From assembly GCA_039545355.1 (NCBI GenBank), contig BCJJ01000023.1:1362-65361 (forward strand): a stretch of 64,000 bases of DNA, in the 5' to 3' direction. Below the pieces are notes generated by a model, which was given only the letters and a program-made list of their open reading frames with translations, did not search any database and was not told the origin of the DNA. Numbering within the stretch: the stretch's first letter is position 1; the number at the start of each line of letters is the position of its first letter. Positions 29,100-39,749 of this stretch are shown here, one piece after another. This stretch comes from Trichosporon coremiiforme. Taxonomy: Eukaryota; Basidiomycota; Tremellomycetes; Trichosporonales; Trichosporonaceae. The position numbers and the translations under genes are program-made.

Positions 29100-29762
29100 T
29101 CATTCGCGGCGAGCAGACCCATATTCGTGGATCCACTTGTCCAGCAGACGGTGCGTCCCGTCGCTGTCTGACAGACCCCGCGCTAGCCCAACTACGCGGT
29201 TGAATAGAGCCTCTCGCTTCCTGTGTCTCCCGCTGGAAGCGCTGTCGTCACCTGTAACCTGCGCCTCGCACTTCCGCTTCCGACCGATGCTTTGTCGAGT
29301 CGTAGGTTTAGACTTGGATCCGGCGTCCAGTGGTGGAGCGGCAGAGCGCATCCTACCCGGCTCACGTCTCCGGGTGAATGGACCGTCTACCGGAACGTCT
29401 GGCGGAGGCGCGCTCAGGCTATGTCCACGGTCGGGCTTAGGGGCTCCAGTCAGGGGAAGTGAGGGACATAGGCACAAGCAGCGTCGTCCTTCTCATCAGC
29501 CAGGATGCTCCCCATCATATTCCTCCAATGTTTCCAGCTGTCTTGCGCGCTGCCGTCGCATCGCAGCGACACACTCCGCCTCGCAAACCTTTGACAGCTG
29601 CAACCAGGCGCGCAGGTCTTCCGGCGACCCGCCGATTCTCTCCATGTCCTCTCGCTGCGATTTGTAGGCATTGCTCCACAGGGAGATGCGGTGCGTGGTA
29701 ATATGCTCGATCGCGGTCCGAATCGAGTCCTCCTCTGCCTGCGCGGATCGACCGGGTAACAT
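29100..29762 (-). pseudogene. Coiled-coil family, member C, interrupted by tandem TGA TGA
   Basis: From ATG 29762 the minus frame encodes a helical region (EEDSIRTAIEHITTHRISLW ... AMRRQRARQLETLEEYDGE), meets two consecutive in-frame TGA codons at 29493-29498, and continues in the same frame through a Pro/Arg-rich linker to the family C-terminus KREALFNRVVGLARGLSD plus THRLLDKWIHEYG, stopping at 29100. The C-terminal block aligns without gaps to members A and B. No canonical GT donor precedes the stops, so normal splicing does not remove them; a GC-AG intron, readthrough or pseudogenisation remain possible. It lies 2.2 kb from member B on the same strand, suggesting local duplication. Confidence 0.5.
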
Positions 29763-30054
29763 GTTGCAAGGTAAGGGTGTGAATCAACAGGGGGTAAGAG
29801 CCAGGAGAGTGGATGGTGAGGATATCTGGAAAATGGAGCGATCGAGGGATGGCCGGCCGGTGCAGTTCCTCTCGTCATTGCGGAAGGTCGGTCGTGAGAG
29901 ATCCGGAACCAAACATGCCTCATCTCGATACTTAGCCAGATGGTGATGGTCGGTGTATCATCGTGGTAGCGATGAGCTGACGAGCTGCAGTGGAAGTAGG
30001 GAGCAGTGAGAAGCATCTCCGTCTGTTGTGTATGTTATGCATGCTGCGTACTTC

Positions 30055-31270
30055 TTACAGCTGGTGCCCCCTGCGCATGAGCATGTCCTTCCACTGGTCC
30101 GGCATGTGGCCCTTCTTGAGCTTCTCATAGTCGTACATGACACACGTCGAGTCAGCAGTGACAGCGAGCTGGTTCGCCTTGACGGACCAGCCGGCGAACG
30201 CGAGCTTGAAGCTGCCGCGCTCCTGGTCGATCGAGTGCGGTCGGCACGCCCACATGATCTGGGGTCAGCAACAAGTCTCCTTGGACTGCGGGCGAAGGGG
30301 AGGGGAAGCGGGGAAGGATGAAGAGAGGAGAACGGGGAGGGGCACACTCACAGAATCGGGGTACGTAACGGGATACCTGAAGCGGATCGTCTGTTCCTTC
30401 AGGATGATACCGAGCCCGCGGCCAGCGACCAGGTCGTCCTTCGCCTCCTTGCCCAGGTCGCTCTCGAGCGTCTCGACCCAGCGCATGCGCGCCGACTCGA
30501 TGTAGCGCGCGTACGTCACGTTGTTAATGTGCCTTGGATCAGCATACCTCTTCTATCTTTTCCGTCACTGCTCCCCACATCACGCCGGTCGCGACTGTCT
30601 TCGCTCGTGCAGATTATGGTGGGCCGTAAATGGGATGAAACGAGATAACTCACCGGTACATGTCGCTCTCGCCCCAGGCGCACGGCCACTCGATGCGGCC
30701 CTCGTCATCGAACCCGTTCGAGTCAAACCACTCCTGACCCGTCGCGCGCGCTCGATCATAGTCCGGGTTCACGTGCGGCGGCAGCGGGATCTTGTCCTTA
30801 CTCGTCGGGACGCTAGTTGTTAGCTTTTCCTCTTGTTCCCTCCACTCCACACGACTTCCCTGCATGCCCCCTCCGGTGCAGCTCGAACATCCCTCTCCAA
30901 CACGCAGACAGCTGCAAGGTCTTCTGGGCTATTGGACGTAGCGAGAGAGAGTCCATGAGCAAGTGGAGGCTCCAATTCCCTCGGCTTCTATTGCGCACGC
31001 GAGCTGTACTCCGCCTAAGACAACTCACCGAGGTCGCGAGTACTGCACACCCTCCTGTCCGGGAAGCGGGCGCGCGGTCGTCGTGTCTTCCGGAGACGCG
31101 GGGCCGACCTCGCCTTTAGCGAGGTAGTATGGGGACTTGGGGTCTGAGAACTTTGCGAGGAGGTCGTTCAGTTTTTCGTCGCGCTGCACGGCGCCGGCGG
31201 AGAAGGCGCGCGCGGCGTTCGAGACCTGCGGACGCAGGGTGCGGACGGCACGGTTCGTGAGGCCAAGCAT
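30055..31270 (-). CDS. Mitochondrial hotdog-fold thioesterase-like protein, 261 aa
   Basis: Exons 31029-31270, 30654-30812, 30352-30532 and 30055-30258, with introns of 93-216 nt, all in frame. The N-terminus (MLGLTNRAVRTLRPQVSNAA) is basic and free of acidic residues, typical of a mitochondrial presequence. The hotdog core has WGESDMYRHINNVTYARYIE, the region where 4-hydroxybenzoyl-CoA-thioesterase-like proteins place their D-x-x-x-H-x-N-N motif, then ARMRWVETLESDLGKEAKDD and QTIRFRYPVTYPDS. It probably hydrolyses an acyl-CoA or acyl-carrier thioester in mitochondria; the substrate is unknown. Some fungal homologues of this layout are annotated only as thioesterase-superfamily proteins. Confidence 0.85.
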
Positions 31271-31550
31271 GGCGTTTGGATGTGTGGACGATGGAAGGTT
31301 GAGAGATAGCAGATGTCAACAAAAGATGACTACCGTGGTAGAGCCGACCGCGCCGGCCGGGGAGGACGAAAGCCGACCGAAGGCGGGTATCTTGCCGAGC
31401 GCCGGGACCGGAGCCTGATTCGCTTAAGTTGGTCGGACATCGCCGTTCCCTCTCCCACGCACCGCGCATCTGCACGCACGTAGCGCCGTCGCCGACAACG
31501 GAGGTTCATATCATACATAGCATTCATACGGTCTAGTCATGTCATTAGAG

Positions 31551-34500
31551 TTAGGGCATGCCCATGTACACGAACGGCTGCGTGCGATGCCCGCCCTGGT
31601 TCGACCAGGTGCTGGGCGGAGGCGCCTTGCTGCTCGCACTCGAGGCAGAGCGCTCTATGCTCGGCGTCGAGGGGCTGGAGCTCTCGTTGTGCGCCTTCTC
31701 CGTCATGTTCTCGAAGTCCTTAAGCGCGTCCCTCAGCTTCTGCATGCCGGCCATACCCGCTCCGGCCATCCCGCCCATAGCTGCGCCGGCGGCTCCGCCC
31801 ATCGCCGACAGACGCTTACTGGCTTGACGGCCGAGGAACATCGGAGCCGCAACGGCGGTGGTCTCGATCTCCTCCGTATCACTGAACTGCCGCGCGAACT
31901 GCGACCAATCGCTGCGTTGCTGCAGGTATGGCCGCAGCAAGCGAGAGTCGATGCGTCCGAGGTGCGACTCGGTCATGTATGTGCGAAGCACATCGGGCTG
32001 CACGATGAAACTGTTGCCGAGTTGACGCAGCATCTCGAACCGGTCGTTCAGCGCCGGCGAGTTGAAGGCAGCGATGCTCTCCTGGTACGTCGCCAGATCC
32101 TTCGTGAGCATGAGACCACCGGTTGGGTTAACGGGGAACTTTTTGTAGTGGTCCAGCAGCAAAGAGTGGAAGCTGACACCAACTTCAGTCAGGAGAGCAT
32201 CGAGGTTCTTCCCGCTCAGAGCGCCAGTCGCCGTAACGTGGACCTGCGCAAGGAAATCGCAGCACAGCTCGCAAGGTTCCGTGTTTGTGCGGGCGAAGGA
32301 CAGCTCGTCGTTCTTCGGCTTGTAGTCGTTGCGCTTCTGCTTCGTGAGAAGGTAGCTCAACCAGAGCACGATGACGTCCACGGCCTTCTGCAGAACAGCA
32401 TTCGCCTTGTTCTCCATGCGGACAGTGTTGTGCTGGTTGAAAGTGGACATCTCGCGTCGCACAGCCGGGCTCGTCGCAAGCGGCAGCAGCGCGGTGCTAG
32501 TGTAGCGCTGCCAAAGGTGGCAGACAAGATCTGCCGGGCGCAGAACAGTGAGCACCGACAGGTCCGGCTCAGTTCGGCCGTCATACTGCTCGAGGCGAGC
32601 CAAGACCGAGTCCAGCGCAGTGTCGATGAAGGACCGTCCAATCGCCTCCGCCAGAACCTTGGAGAGGGCGAACACATTCTTTGCGACCTCAGCTGGCGGG
32701 GACAGCTCGACGACACGTCCAATGGCCTCGGCATGCCAACGCATCATACGCTCCGCAAGCTCGATGTCCAAAACACCGTCTTCCGGTGATGGGATCTTCT
32801 CTGCTGTGGTGTCGTACGAGTTCTGACGGGTTGGAAGTCCCGATAGCTGCATGCTGAGACGCGAGGTAGATCGTGGTGGCGGTGTCGGAGCGCCTGACGT
32901 GGGGGTCTTAGAGCCTGAGATAGCATTCTGGGCCGAGGAGGCAAACAAATTGGCGTACTTGCCGATCGCCTGGGCAGCTGATGACGCAACCTGAGCGGTG
33001 GTGTTGGTCGTGCCTCCACCAGAGGTCGAAAGCTGATTCACGACGCGGTTCATTAGCGAGTTGGGTTTCGCCTTGAGCACTGTCTCGTGGTAATGTGTGA
33101 ACTGTGACAGCAGTCCGGCGTACAGCTCGACCAAGTTTTTGCTCTCGCTGTCCAGATAGCGGCTGCCTTCAAGCCATGGAATGAAGATCTCTTCGAGCGA
33201 TTGGTCGAGCAAGGTGGCGATTGGTCCCGTGGGCGCCGTTGCCATCTTGGAGGATCCGGCTACCGGACCGCCGAGAGTGACATCGAGCGTTTTCAGGTCC
33301 TCGACCAGCTTCGCGCACATCGCATGTGACAGATGGAGGATGCGCAGAATGGCGAGAGTAGAAACGGCCGACGCCCGCGACACGAGCGACTCGATGTGCT
33401 GTTGGATCTTCATGTTAGCTTAACCTCTGAACCGATGATTACTCACGACTTGCGCAAATACACGCTGAAGAAAAACCTGCATGACGGCAGTTGGGTTGGG
33501 GAATACAGCAAGAACAATCTGGGCTTCTTGTGACACTGTGGTGCGGATCTCCTTGAAAAGAGCAGCAAGGCCAGGCTCCGAAGTCGGCGGTGGCAGACTC
33601 GGGTCTCCGATGGTCTTCCAACTGAGGTTAGCTGATTGCTGGCCGTTCCCCAACTCACATTTCAACTGCGGTTCCATTCGCCTCTGCCTCCTCCATAGCG
33701 CTTTCGATGAGTCGATCCTTGCTGATGAAGAAGTCGTGCTGGTTGACGTACACCTGGACGCATGACGTTCCACCATTGAAATCCTGGAGCACCTTCGCAC
33801 AGTGCCCCATGTTCCGGGGGTCACCCTTCTTGAAGGCGCGGTTGAAGTACGTGAGAACCTCCTGCTCGAAACGCTCGCAGTACTTCTCTATCTCGGCTGC
33901 GACGCGGTCCGCCTTCTCTTTCTCACCGCGCTTCAGGAGAACGTTGCGGTGGGCGGCCGAGTGGCTTCCGCCGTTGGCATCGGCCGCCTCGGCGTCCGCA
34001 AGCGTCGTGGCCGCGGTATCAGCGACATCTTTGGCAACAGCCATAAGACGGCGGAGTATGACGGCGAGACGTTGCCTTCCCTCGGGCGACTTGCGGGTGG
34101 AGTAGAGCTGGGCAAGAGGCGACTTCTCCTCTCCTGTCGTTGCAGTGTACTGCACGAGTGAGATGTAGTAACCGACCAGGAGCGATGTTGCCTGCGCCGT
34201 GCTTCGCACTTGATGGAGGTTCTCGAGTTGCTCGCCGATCTTCGCAGCCGTGCGCCCGACGTCGGTGATCTTGTTCTCGAGGCTAGAGAAGGACGAGCCG
34301 ACGGCCTCGAATCCACTGTCCAGCTCGCGCAGCCGTTTGCCGTACTCTCGGTTCGCACGTCGCACCTCGCCCTCCATCGACCGTGTGCGCTCTGCAACCT
34401 GCGACCGAAGCGCGAGCAGCTGGTCGAGCGCGGGCGAGAAGGTGTCCATGAACGGTTTCGGGTTGAAAGCTGATGTTGTTAGCGTACCGCCGGCATACAC

Positions 34501-34779
34501 GGGGCTTACGTCCGGGCTCAGCCTTGCTTGACTGAATGAGATGCTCGCTCAAGTTTCCAATGAAGTCTTCCGTGGAATAACCATCCTGCCTGTTAGTTAT
34601 GGCTCGAGAAATCGTTCGTTAGCTGTTGTTGGAGGACAGCTACGTCACAGCCTCCCTTCGTCACCACTCACCTCGAAAGTCGGGAGCTGGATAACCTTGC
34701 CGATAACGGGGTCCTTCGCCTGGGGAGACGCCTGCTTTCGTCTCCCTGGGCGCCTCGGCGGGGTTTCCGGCGCGTCCAT
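31551..34779 (-). CDS. SEC10: Exocyst subunit SEC10 (EXOC5), about 1008 aa
   Basis: Exons 34672-34779, 34510-34585, 33659-34469, 33447-33621 and 31551-33407; introns about 38-86 nt, in frame throughout. Sec10 is part of the exocyst, which tethers secretory vesicles to the plasma membrane; it bridges Sec15 and the rest of the complex. The N-terminal region has STEDFIGNLSEHL and a long coiled coil (ANREYGKRLRELDSGFEAVG, ENKITDVGRTAAKIGEQLEN), then the family segment LLVGYYISLVQY. Mid-protein segments include RNMGHCAKVLQDFNGGTSCV and DFFISKDRLI. The C-terminal helical rods end in a Ser/Pro-rich stretch. An insertion of about 110 residues (Ser/Thr/Gly-rich, near 650-760) makes it longer than yeast Sec10 (871 aa). 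The last intron uses an AAG acceptor 4 nt after the branch site, so exon 5's first base is slightly uncertain. Confidence 0.9.
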
Positions 34780-35053
34780 GGTGTCGGTGACGGATAGAGA
34801 CGTTCAGAGCGTTGTTATGTTCGGTGCCTTTGCTTGGGACGCGATGTCGCAGTGCACATGGGATCACCGTCGCTCGATCGCGTGCAGCATTAGCGGGACC
34901 AAATGTTCATTTACAACCTCCACCGCCAGCTTGTAATGGCCATTACGACGGGACAAACGTTACCCCGCATACCCCGCATTCTGACGTGGAGTCGCGCACA
35001 GAACAACATGTGTCCTCCTTGACGGGTTCGCTGATATCAACAACCCCGTCAAC

Positions 35054-35596
35054 ATGAGGATAGCCGTCACGTTCGCCGCACTCGGCCTCGTCGGAGGAGC
35101 GTCTGCGCAGTTCGGGAACTTCTTCGGCGGCGGTTTCCACTTCGGTGGACAACAGCAGCAGGAAGCTCCGCCATCACAACCCCCGAAGCGCGAGCACCCA
35201 GGCTGGAACGTATACCAGGAAAGTGAGTCAACGCCAGCAGTGATATCGTGGAGCCGCGTGAAATGTGCGATTCAGCTGCGCAGAGCTGGTGATCATGGAT
35301 TCAATGCGATAGAGTTCCCTGCGGAGGAGCTATTATGACTTGGGAGCTTGGAGCTGACACCCAGTCCACTGTCGGGCGGGCTATGTCTGTCCTTCCTCGC
35401 TCACGTGTGTGCCCACGCCGGCTGACTGCCCTTGCCCCTATGCGTGAGTCTCATTGAATGCTATCAGCTGACGATAAGGGAGGACACAAAATGCGTGATC
35501 CCCGACGACCGACTGCGAGACGAGGGTGAGGGACCACCATTCGTCTGCGTCCGCGGAGGATGCGAGCAGGTCGACTCCTTCGCCAAACCCATCTAG
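35054..35596 (+). CDS. LCL2: LCL2-like secreted/ER protein, 121 aa
   Basis: Exons 35054-35222, 35365-35443 and 35479-35596, in frame. An N-terminal signal peptide (RIAVTFAALGLVGGASA) is followed by FGNFFGGGFHFGGQQQQ, the Phe/Gly/Gln-rich segment typical of Long Chronological Lifespan protein 2. A cysteine-rich core spans exons 2 and 3: HCRAGYVCPSSLTCVPTP, DCPCPYA and KCVIPDDRLRDEGEGPPF, ending CVRGGCEQVD. In yeast, LCL2 loss changes chronological lifespan and the protein is linked to ER-associated processes; the biochemical role is unknown. Length matches the family (about 110-130 aa). Confidence 0.88.
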
Positions 35597-38500
35597 ATGA
35601 CGCTCCACTCGGCTTCCGGCCTACCTTAGACGACCCAAACTTATAATGCATACCCGGACTCTACTTACCCTGCCTACCTTGGAGATAAACGACTTATGTT
35701 GATCTGACCCACACGATCGAAATGTGCAAGGTGTAGTGCCTGGGCCGGCATCGCTCCACAATCTGGAAGCCGAGCTGCACCTTCTTCTAACCAAGCTCAC
35801 GTGAACAAGCTGCACCAGCAGACACGCTCCCTGGTCTTCCGAATGGCGTTGAAGACCTGCAGGAATGTAGATCAGAGTACGGATGCTGTCTCCGAACACA
35901 AGCGACCTCACCATGGGCACTTTCGGGCCGACCAAGACCCCACAAACATCTTGAGTGACTCGAGGAGGCAGCATCTGGTCGGCGCGGCACATGTGCTCCC
36001 ACTAAATCACGCTGACGTGCCTGGACGCGCCGCTCAGCTCCACCGTCGGTAATCCAGCGTCGACTCTTCGGCGTCCAGGAGCCGTTTCGTGATGGAGATG
36101 AGCAAGACCATCCCCCGCCTTGTTCGCACTCTTGCACTGAGGTTCCATCCAAGGCGCCGAGGTAGAAGCAACCTGGAAGCTGCACCGCCGAGTTGCCGAC
36201 TGACATTGCGAAAAGCGGGGCGGGCGCTTCGTTCCGGCTCCCATCGCGATACTCTTCGTTCGCTCTCGTGCAGTTGTAAGAAGGGCTGGTCACCCTGAGC
36301 AAAGCGGAATCGTAAACACAGGTCGAGTTGGTCGAGCTGGTAGGAGTCATGGTGAAGAACACTAGTGCGCGGCCATCCTGTGGCGCAGGGGAGAGCTGAT
36401 GATCAGAATTCCAGGTTCAACCGCATCGGAAGCGCTCTTTTCTAGGTAAGGCATCGGTCTGCTGTTGTTGGGCACAGCAGCGGCACCAGACGTTAATAGC
36501 TCGCCGCTCATAGAGCCGACATCGATTGAGATGGAAATGGTGCCATTAGAGTTGATCCATCGGCGATGCACGCGCGCGTGACAAAGTCGCAGACCAGCAG
36601 CGACCTTGAGTACCACGGTAGGATGGCTGATGACAGACGGATCAGGTATTTCGAGCATTTATAACGAGAATATCGGAGCGCAGTGAACAGGCGGTGGAGT
36701 GGAAGATGTGAAGTTGGAGAGACTCGCGGAAAGTCCCAAGTCGGTCCGAGGAGTTTGAGAGTAAAGAGGGGTTCCACTCAAGACTGAATATGGTGAGCGC
36801 TCTTTTGTACAATGTTGTTTTGTCGAAATTAGAGGCAGCTGGCGTGAGTCGACTGCGCTGCGTGGACTATCTCACTGCTATGCACTCTGCTGTGTTCCTG
36901 CATGTTCCTGCCGTTCCTTCGAGGATGCGCGGAACTACCTCGGATAATCGGCAGCATCTGCTCGTTCGTCCATGCGCTGCGCGTTGTTGTCCGACGTCCG
37001 TCCCGCTCTGACAACAGCAAACAGCACTCCTGACTTTGCTCCAACAGAGTTCAACGCACCCGCTTCTGAATACACAGAGTTCAACTAGCTCCGCCTTCAA
37101 GTGCACATCACCCGGCTGCTCGGCTGTCCTTCGCGCTAATCCACTTCTTCCTCTAAGCACCTTCCGTCACCACGCGACCAGCCAGCAGTCCTTTGATGTC
37201 TCTGCGCTTGCCCCGACAGCCAAGTATTGGGCTGAAGGGACTGTATAGACAAGTACCTATACCCCGGAACGTCCTCGCTGCTCCGAAACATGAAGTGTTT
37301 CTGACTGAGCCGAGAACCTTCGGCGCAAGACATCGGAGCTTGCGCTTGAATCGGTCGTGCTCAACGACGAGCACTAAGCGCCAGACCGGCCACCAGTGGA
37401 CTCCTGTCGGTGGCGACAGCTATGCTTTCCGACGTCACAGGTTGCAAATGCTTGAAGAGACACTGCATCGTTACGTTCAAGCGTGCTTCTGGACATGACA
37501 CAGTCGTCAACACTCGCGCCCTCCCTGCCTGCCTGAATGAAGTGGCGGGTGCTCGTCGGCCCTTATTGAATGCGATGAACCTGGCTGGGGACGGCCCAGA
37601 GTGTACCCAAACCCAGCTTGCAGAATGAATGGGCTATCCTGCAAGGAAGCCGCGGGAAGACACGGTGTCCGAAGCCATAGGGCATGAGCTGCGCGTGGGA
37701 CGGGCGCCGCTCATGGCGAGCGCAGGGTGTGCGGTGCGGGTCCGAACTCTGGGGGAAGCTGTGCACTTCTGCAGTCTTGCATATGCACGTCCGACGTGTC
37801 CGTCGTGCCTCGTGAACGCAACAACGGAGGCACTGCGACGCGCCGCTACCTTGCAGAGAACTGGGCTGCACGCATGGGTCCTCGGTACCTCAAGCTGTAT
37901 GTCTTCAGTGTGCCTCGGGTTCACCGAACTCTGGTCTGGCGTGGACCACCGAGCACCGGGTTCGAAGCGGTCCAGGTCCGATTCATCTACATTCACCCAC
38001 CCGGAGCCGGTGTTGCCGTGCTGAAAGCGACTGTAAAGTGAGCGAGAGACGCGCAAAGCAACGCGAATCGACAAGACGCGTCCGACGTGACGGGAAGGAA
38101 CGTCGCGCACCAAACATGCAGAAATAAGGTTTCTGCCCGGGTTCCTTCCTGAAACCCGTCTCAGGCTCCTCAATGCAGCCCCTCCTCCCGACCCACTCAC
38201 CATCTGAGCATGGGTACCGGTCTCTCTCGTCATGTCATTGACGTTGCGTGATCGTGCGACCCAGCAATTCAGGCGGTCAGGTGCAGAACGCCGTCAATCG
38301 TGTCCCCTTGCATAGCCTGCTGTGGCCTGCTGCGGCCCAGTGTACTGGTTCCCCAAGAACACGGCGCAACCGGTGGAACCAGCAAGGCGTGTGGTGTGTC
38401 ACTGATGGGAACAGTGTGTCTCGAGGTGCAGAAGGGAATGTCGGGAATCGACCGAGAGAGAAGCAGCTGGATGGTTGACCCAAAAGTAGTGAGAAAACGT

Positions 38501-39749
38501 CGTACGCCCTCAGCTGGGACCATCTGTTGGGCGTCGCTGTCCTCGGTGCTGGCTCTGCTCGCGTCCGAGGTCGCAACGCTTTCGTCAAGCAGAAGATGTC
38601 GTCTGCCTAGCAACGGTGTCTGGCGCCCTGCACACTGGTGCTTACTCCTGTACACTCGTACATAGGTGTCCCCTGGCCCTTACTCCTGGAATGTCCTGCA
38701 TGACCCTGGGGTTTCAGTGCACTCACGTCGTGTTTCATGCCTCCACCGGTGGCCAAGCGGCGACGGCCCTGCATGCCTGCCGCCCTGCCGTCTGATTCGA
38801 TTGCCGCCGGTGTGATGAACTTTCCACAACTAATAAGCTCGGGCGAGCGATGCGTAAGCCCGCCGCAAGGCTCTGCAAGCACCGCACAAGCTCTGAGCAA
38901 GCTTTCCACGCAGCAGCCATCGCGACTTCCCCGGCGGTCCCAGAAGTTGCAACTTCCGGAAGCAGCCATGGTGGACGCAAGGCACGCCCGAAACACCAAG
39001 CTCCAACTCAGCCAACAGGACCAACTCAGCCAACTGGCCCGCCAGCTTGCAACGCGTCACCTGTCCTTTTCAGCGGGAACTGAGCAACACGGCATAGAGT
39101 TAAGGTACTCACAATTGAGCGGTCCCCAAACCTCATTCCCTCGTCAGCCCTTCTTGACACTGCTCACAGAAGGAGCAATGCACCAAGGGCGACGTGCGCA
39201 TCGCATGCAGCGTAGGTGCCCCGCGGCTCCTTGCCGTGCGACTCACCCGGTCACTCACTCGTGCGATCGATCCGGCTGCTTACGACTGTCCCCAAGGAAG
39301 TTGGGTGGGACCGGTGGACCGAATTCCAGCGCCTGTACCGGGGGCATCATACGGGCACTCGAACCGTTCATGACCCAAACAGGCTCAAGCTCAAACTCGC
39401 CCTTTTCTGCTGTCTGCCGTTCCTCGATCCTCTCTGTGGCCGCCGTCATGCACCTCTTGCACCCCTTCCACCCCTTCCACCCCTTCCACCCTACCGATCT
39501 CCTCGCATCTCACGCCGCCTTCGCTTCTCACACCGCACGCTGTATACTTTGCATGCCTGCACCTCGCACCTTATGCCTCCTCAACCCTGCCGTCCCTGCC
39601 GTCAGCTTGCTGGCACCCTCAGGCGGACTTTTGTCCTCGTTCCCTCTCCCGTCGCCGCCTCTGACATTCTGACTACAAAAGCAGCGGGGCCTGCTGCATG
39701 AGGCTTCTCCCACCCGTCAGCCCACGCTCGTTTCACCACACTCATTAAC
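35597..39749. other. 4.15-kb gene-poor interval
   Basis: Many overlapping frames but no splice-consistent or conserved gene. On the minus strand, 36362-36658 (98 codons) and the next frame to 35787 abut with a one-base overlap (TAGTG) and look protein-like for about 100 codons (TNSTCVYDSALLRVTSPSYN), so a decayed gene is possible. A 311-codon plus frame at 38737-39672 is low-complexity and antisense-balanced, probably not coding. It includes a 9-nt tandem repeat at 39460-39491. The last 100 nt are C-rich leader of the GH5 gene. Confidence 0.35.
39460..39491. repeat. 9-nt tandem repeat (CACCCCTTC)
   Basis: About 3.6 copies of CACCCCTTC in the gene-poor interval. Confidence 0.85.

Noticed and set aside
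38737..39672. 311-codon plus-strand frame
   Set aside because: Low-complexity, includes the CACCCCTTC tandem repeat, and has no conserved segment or intron context.
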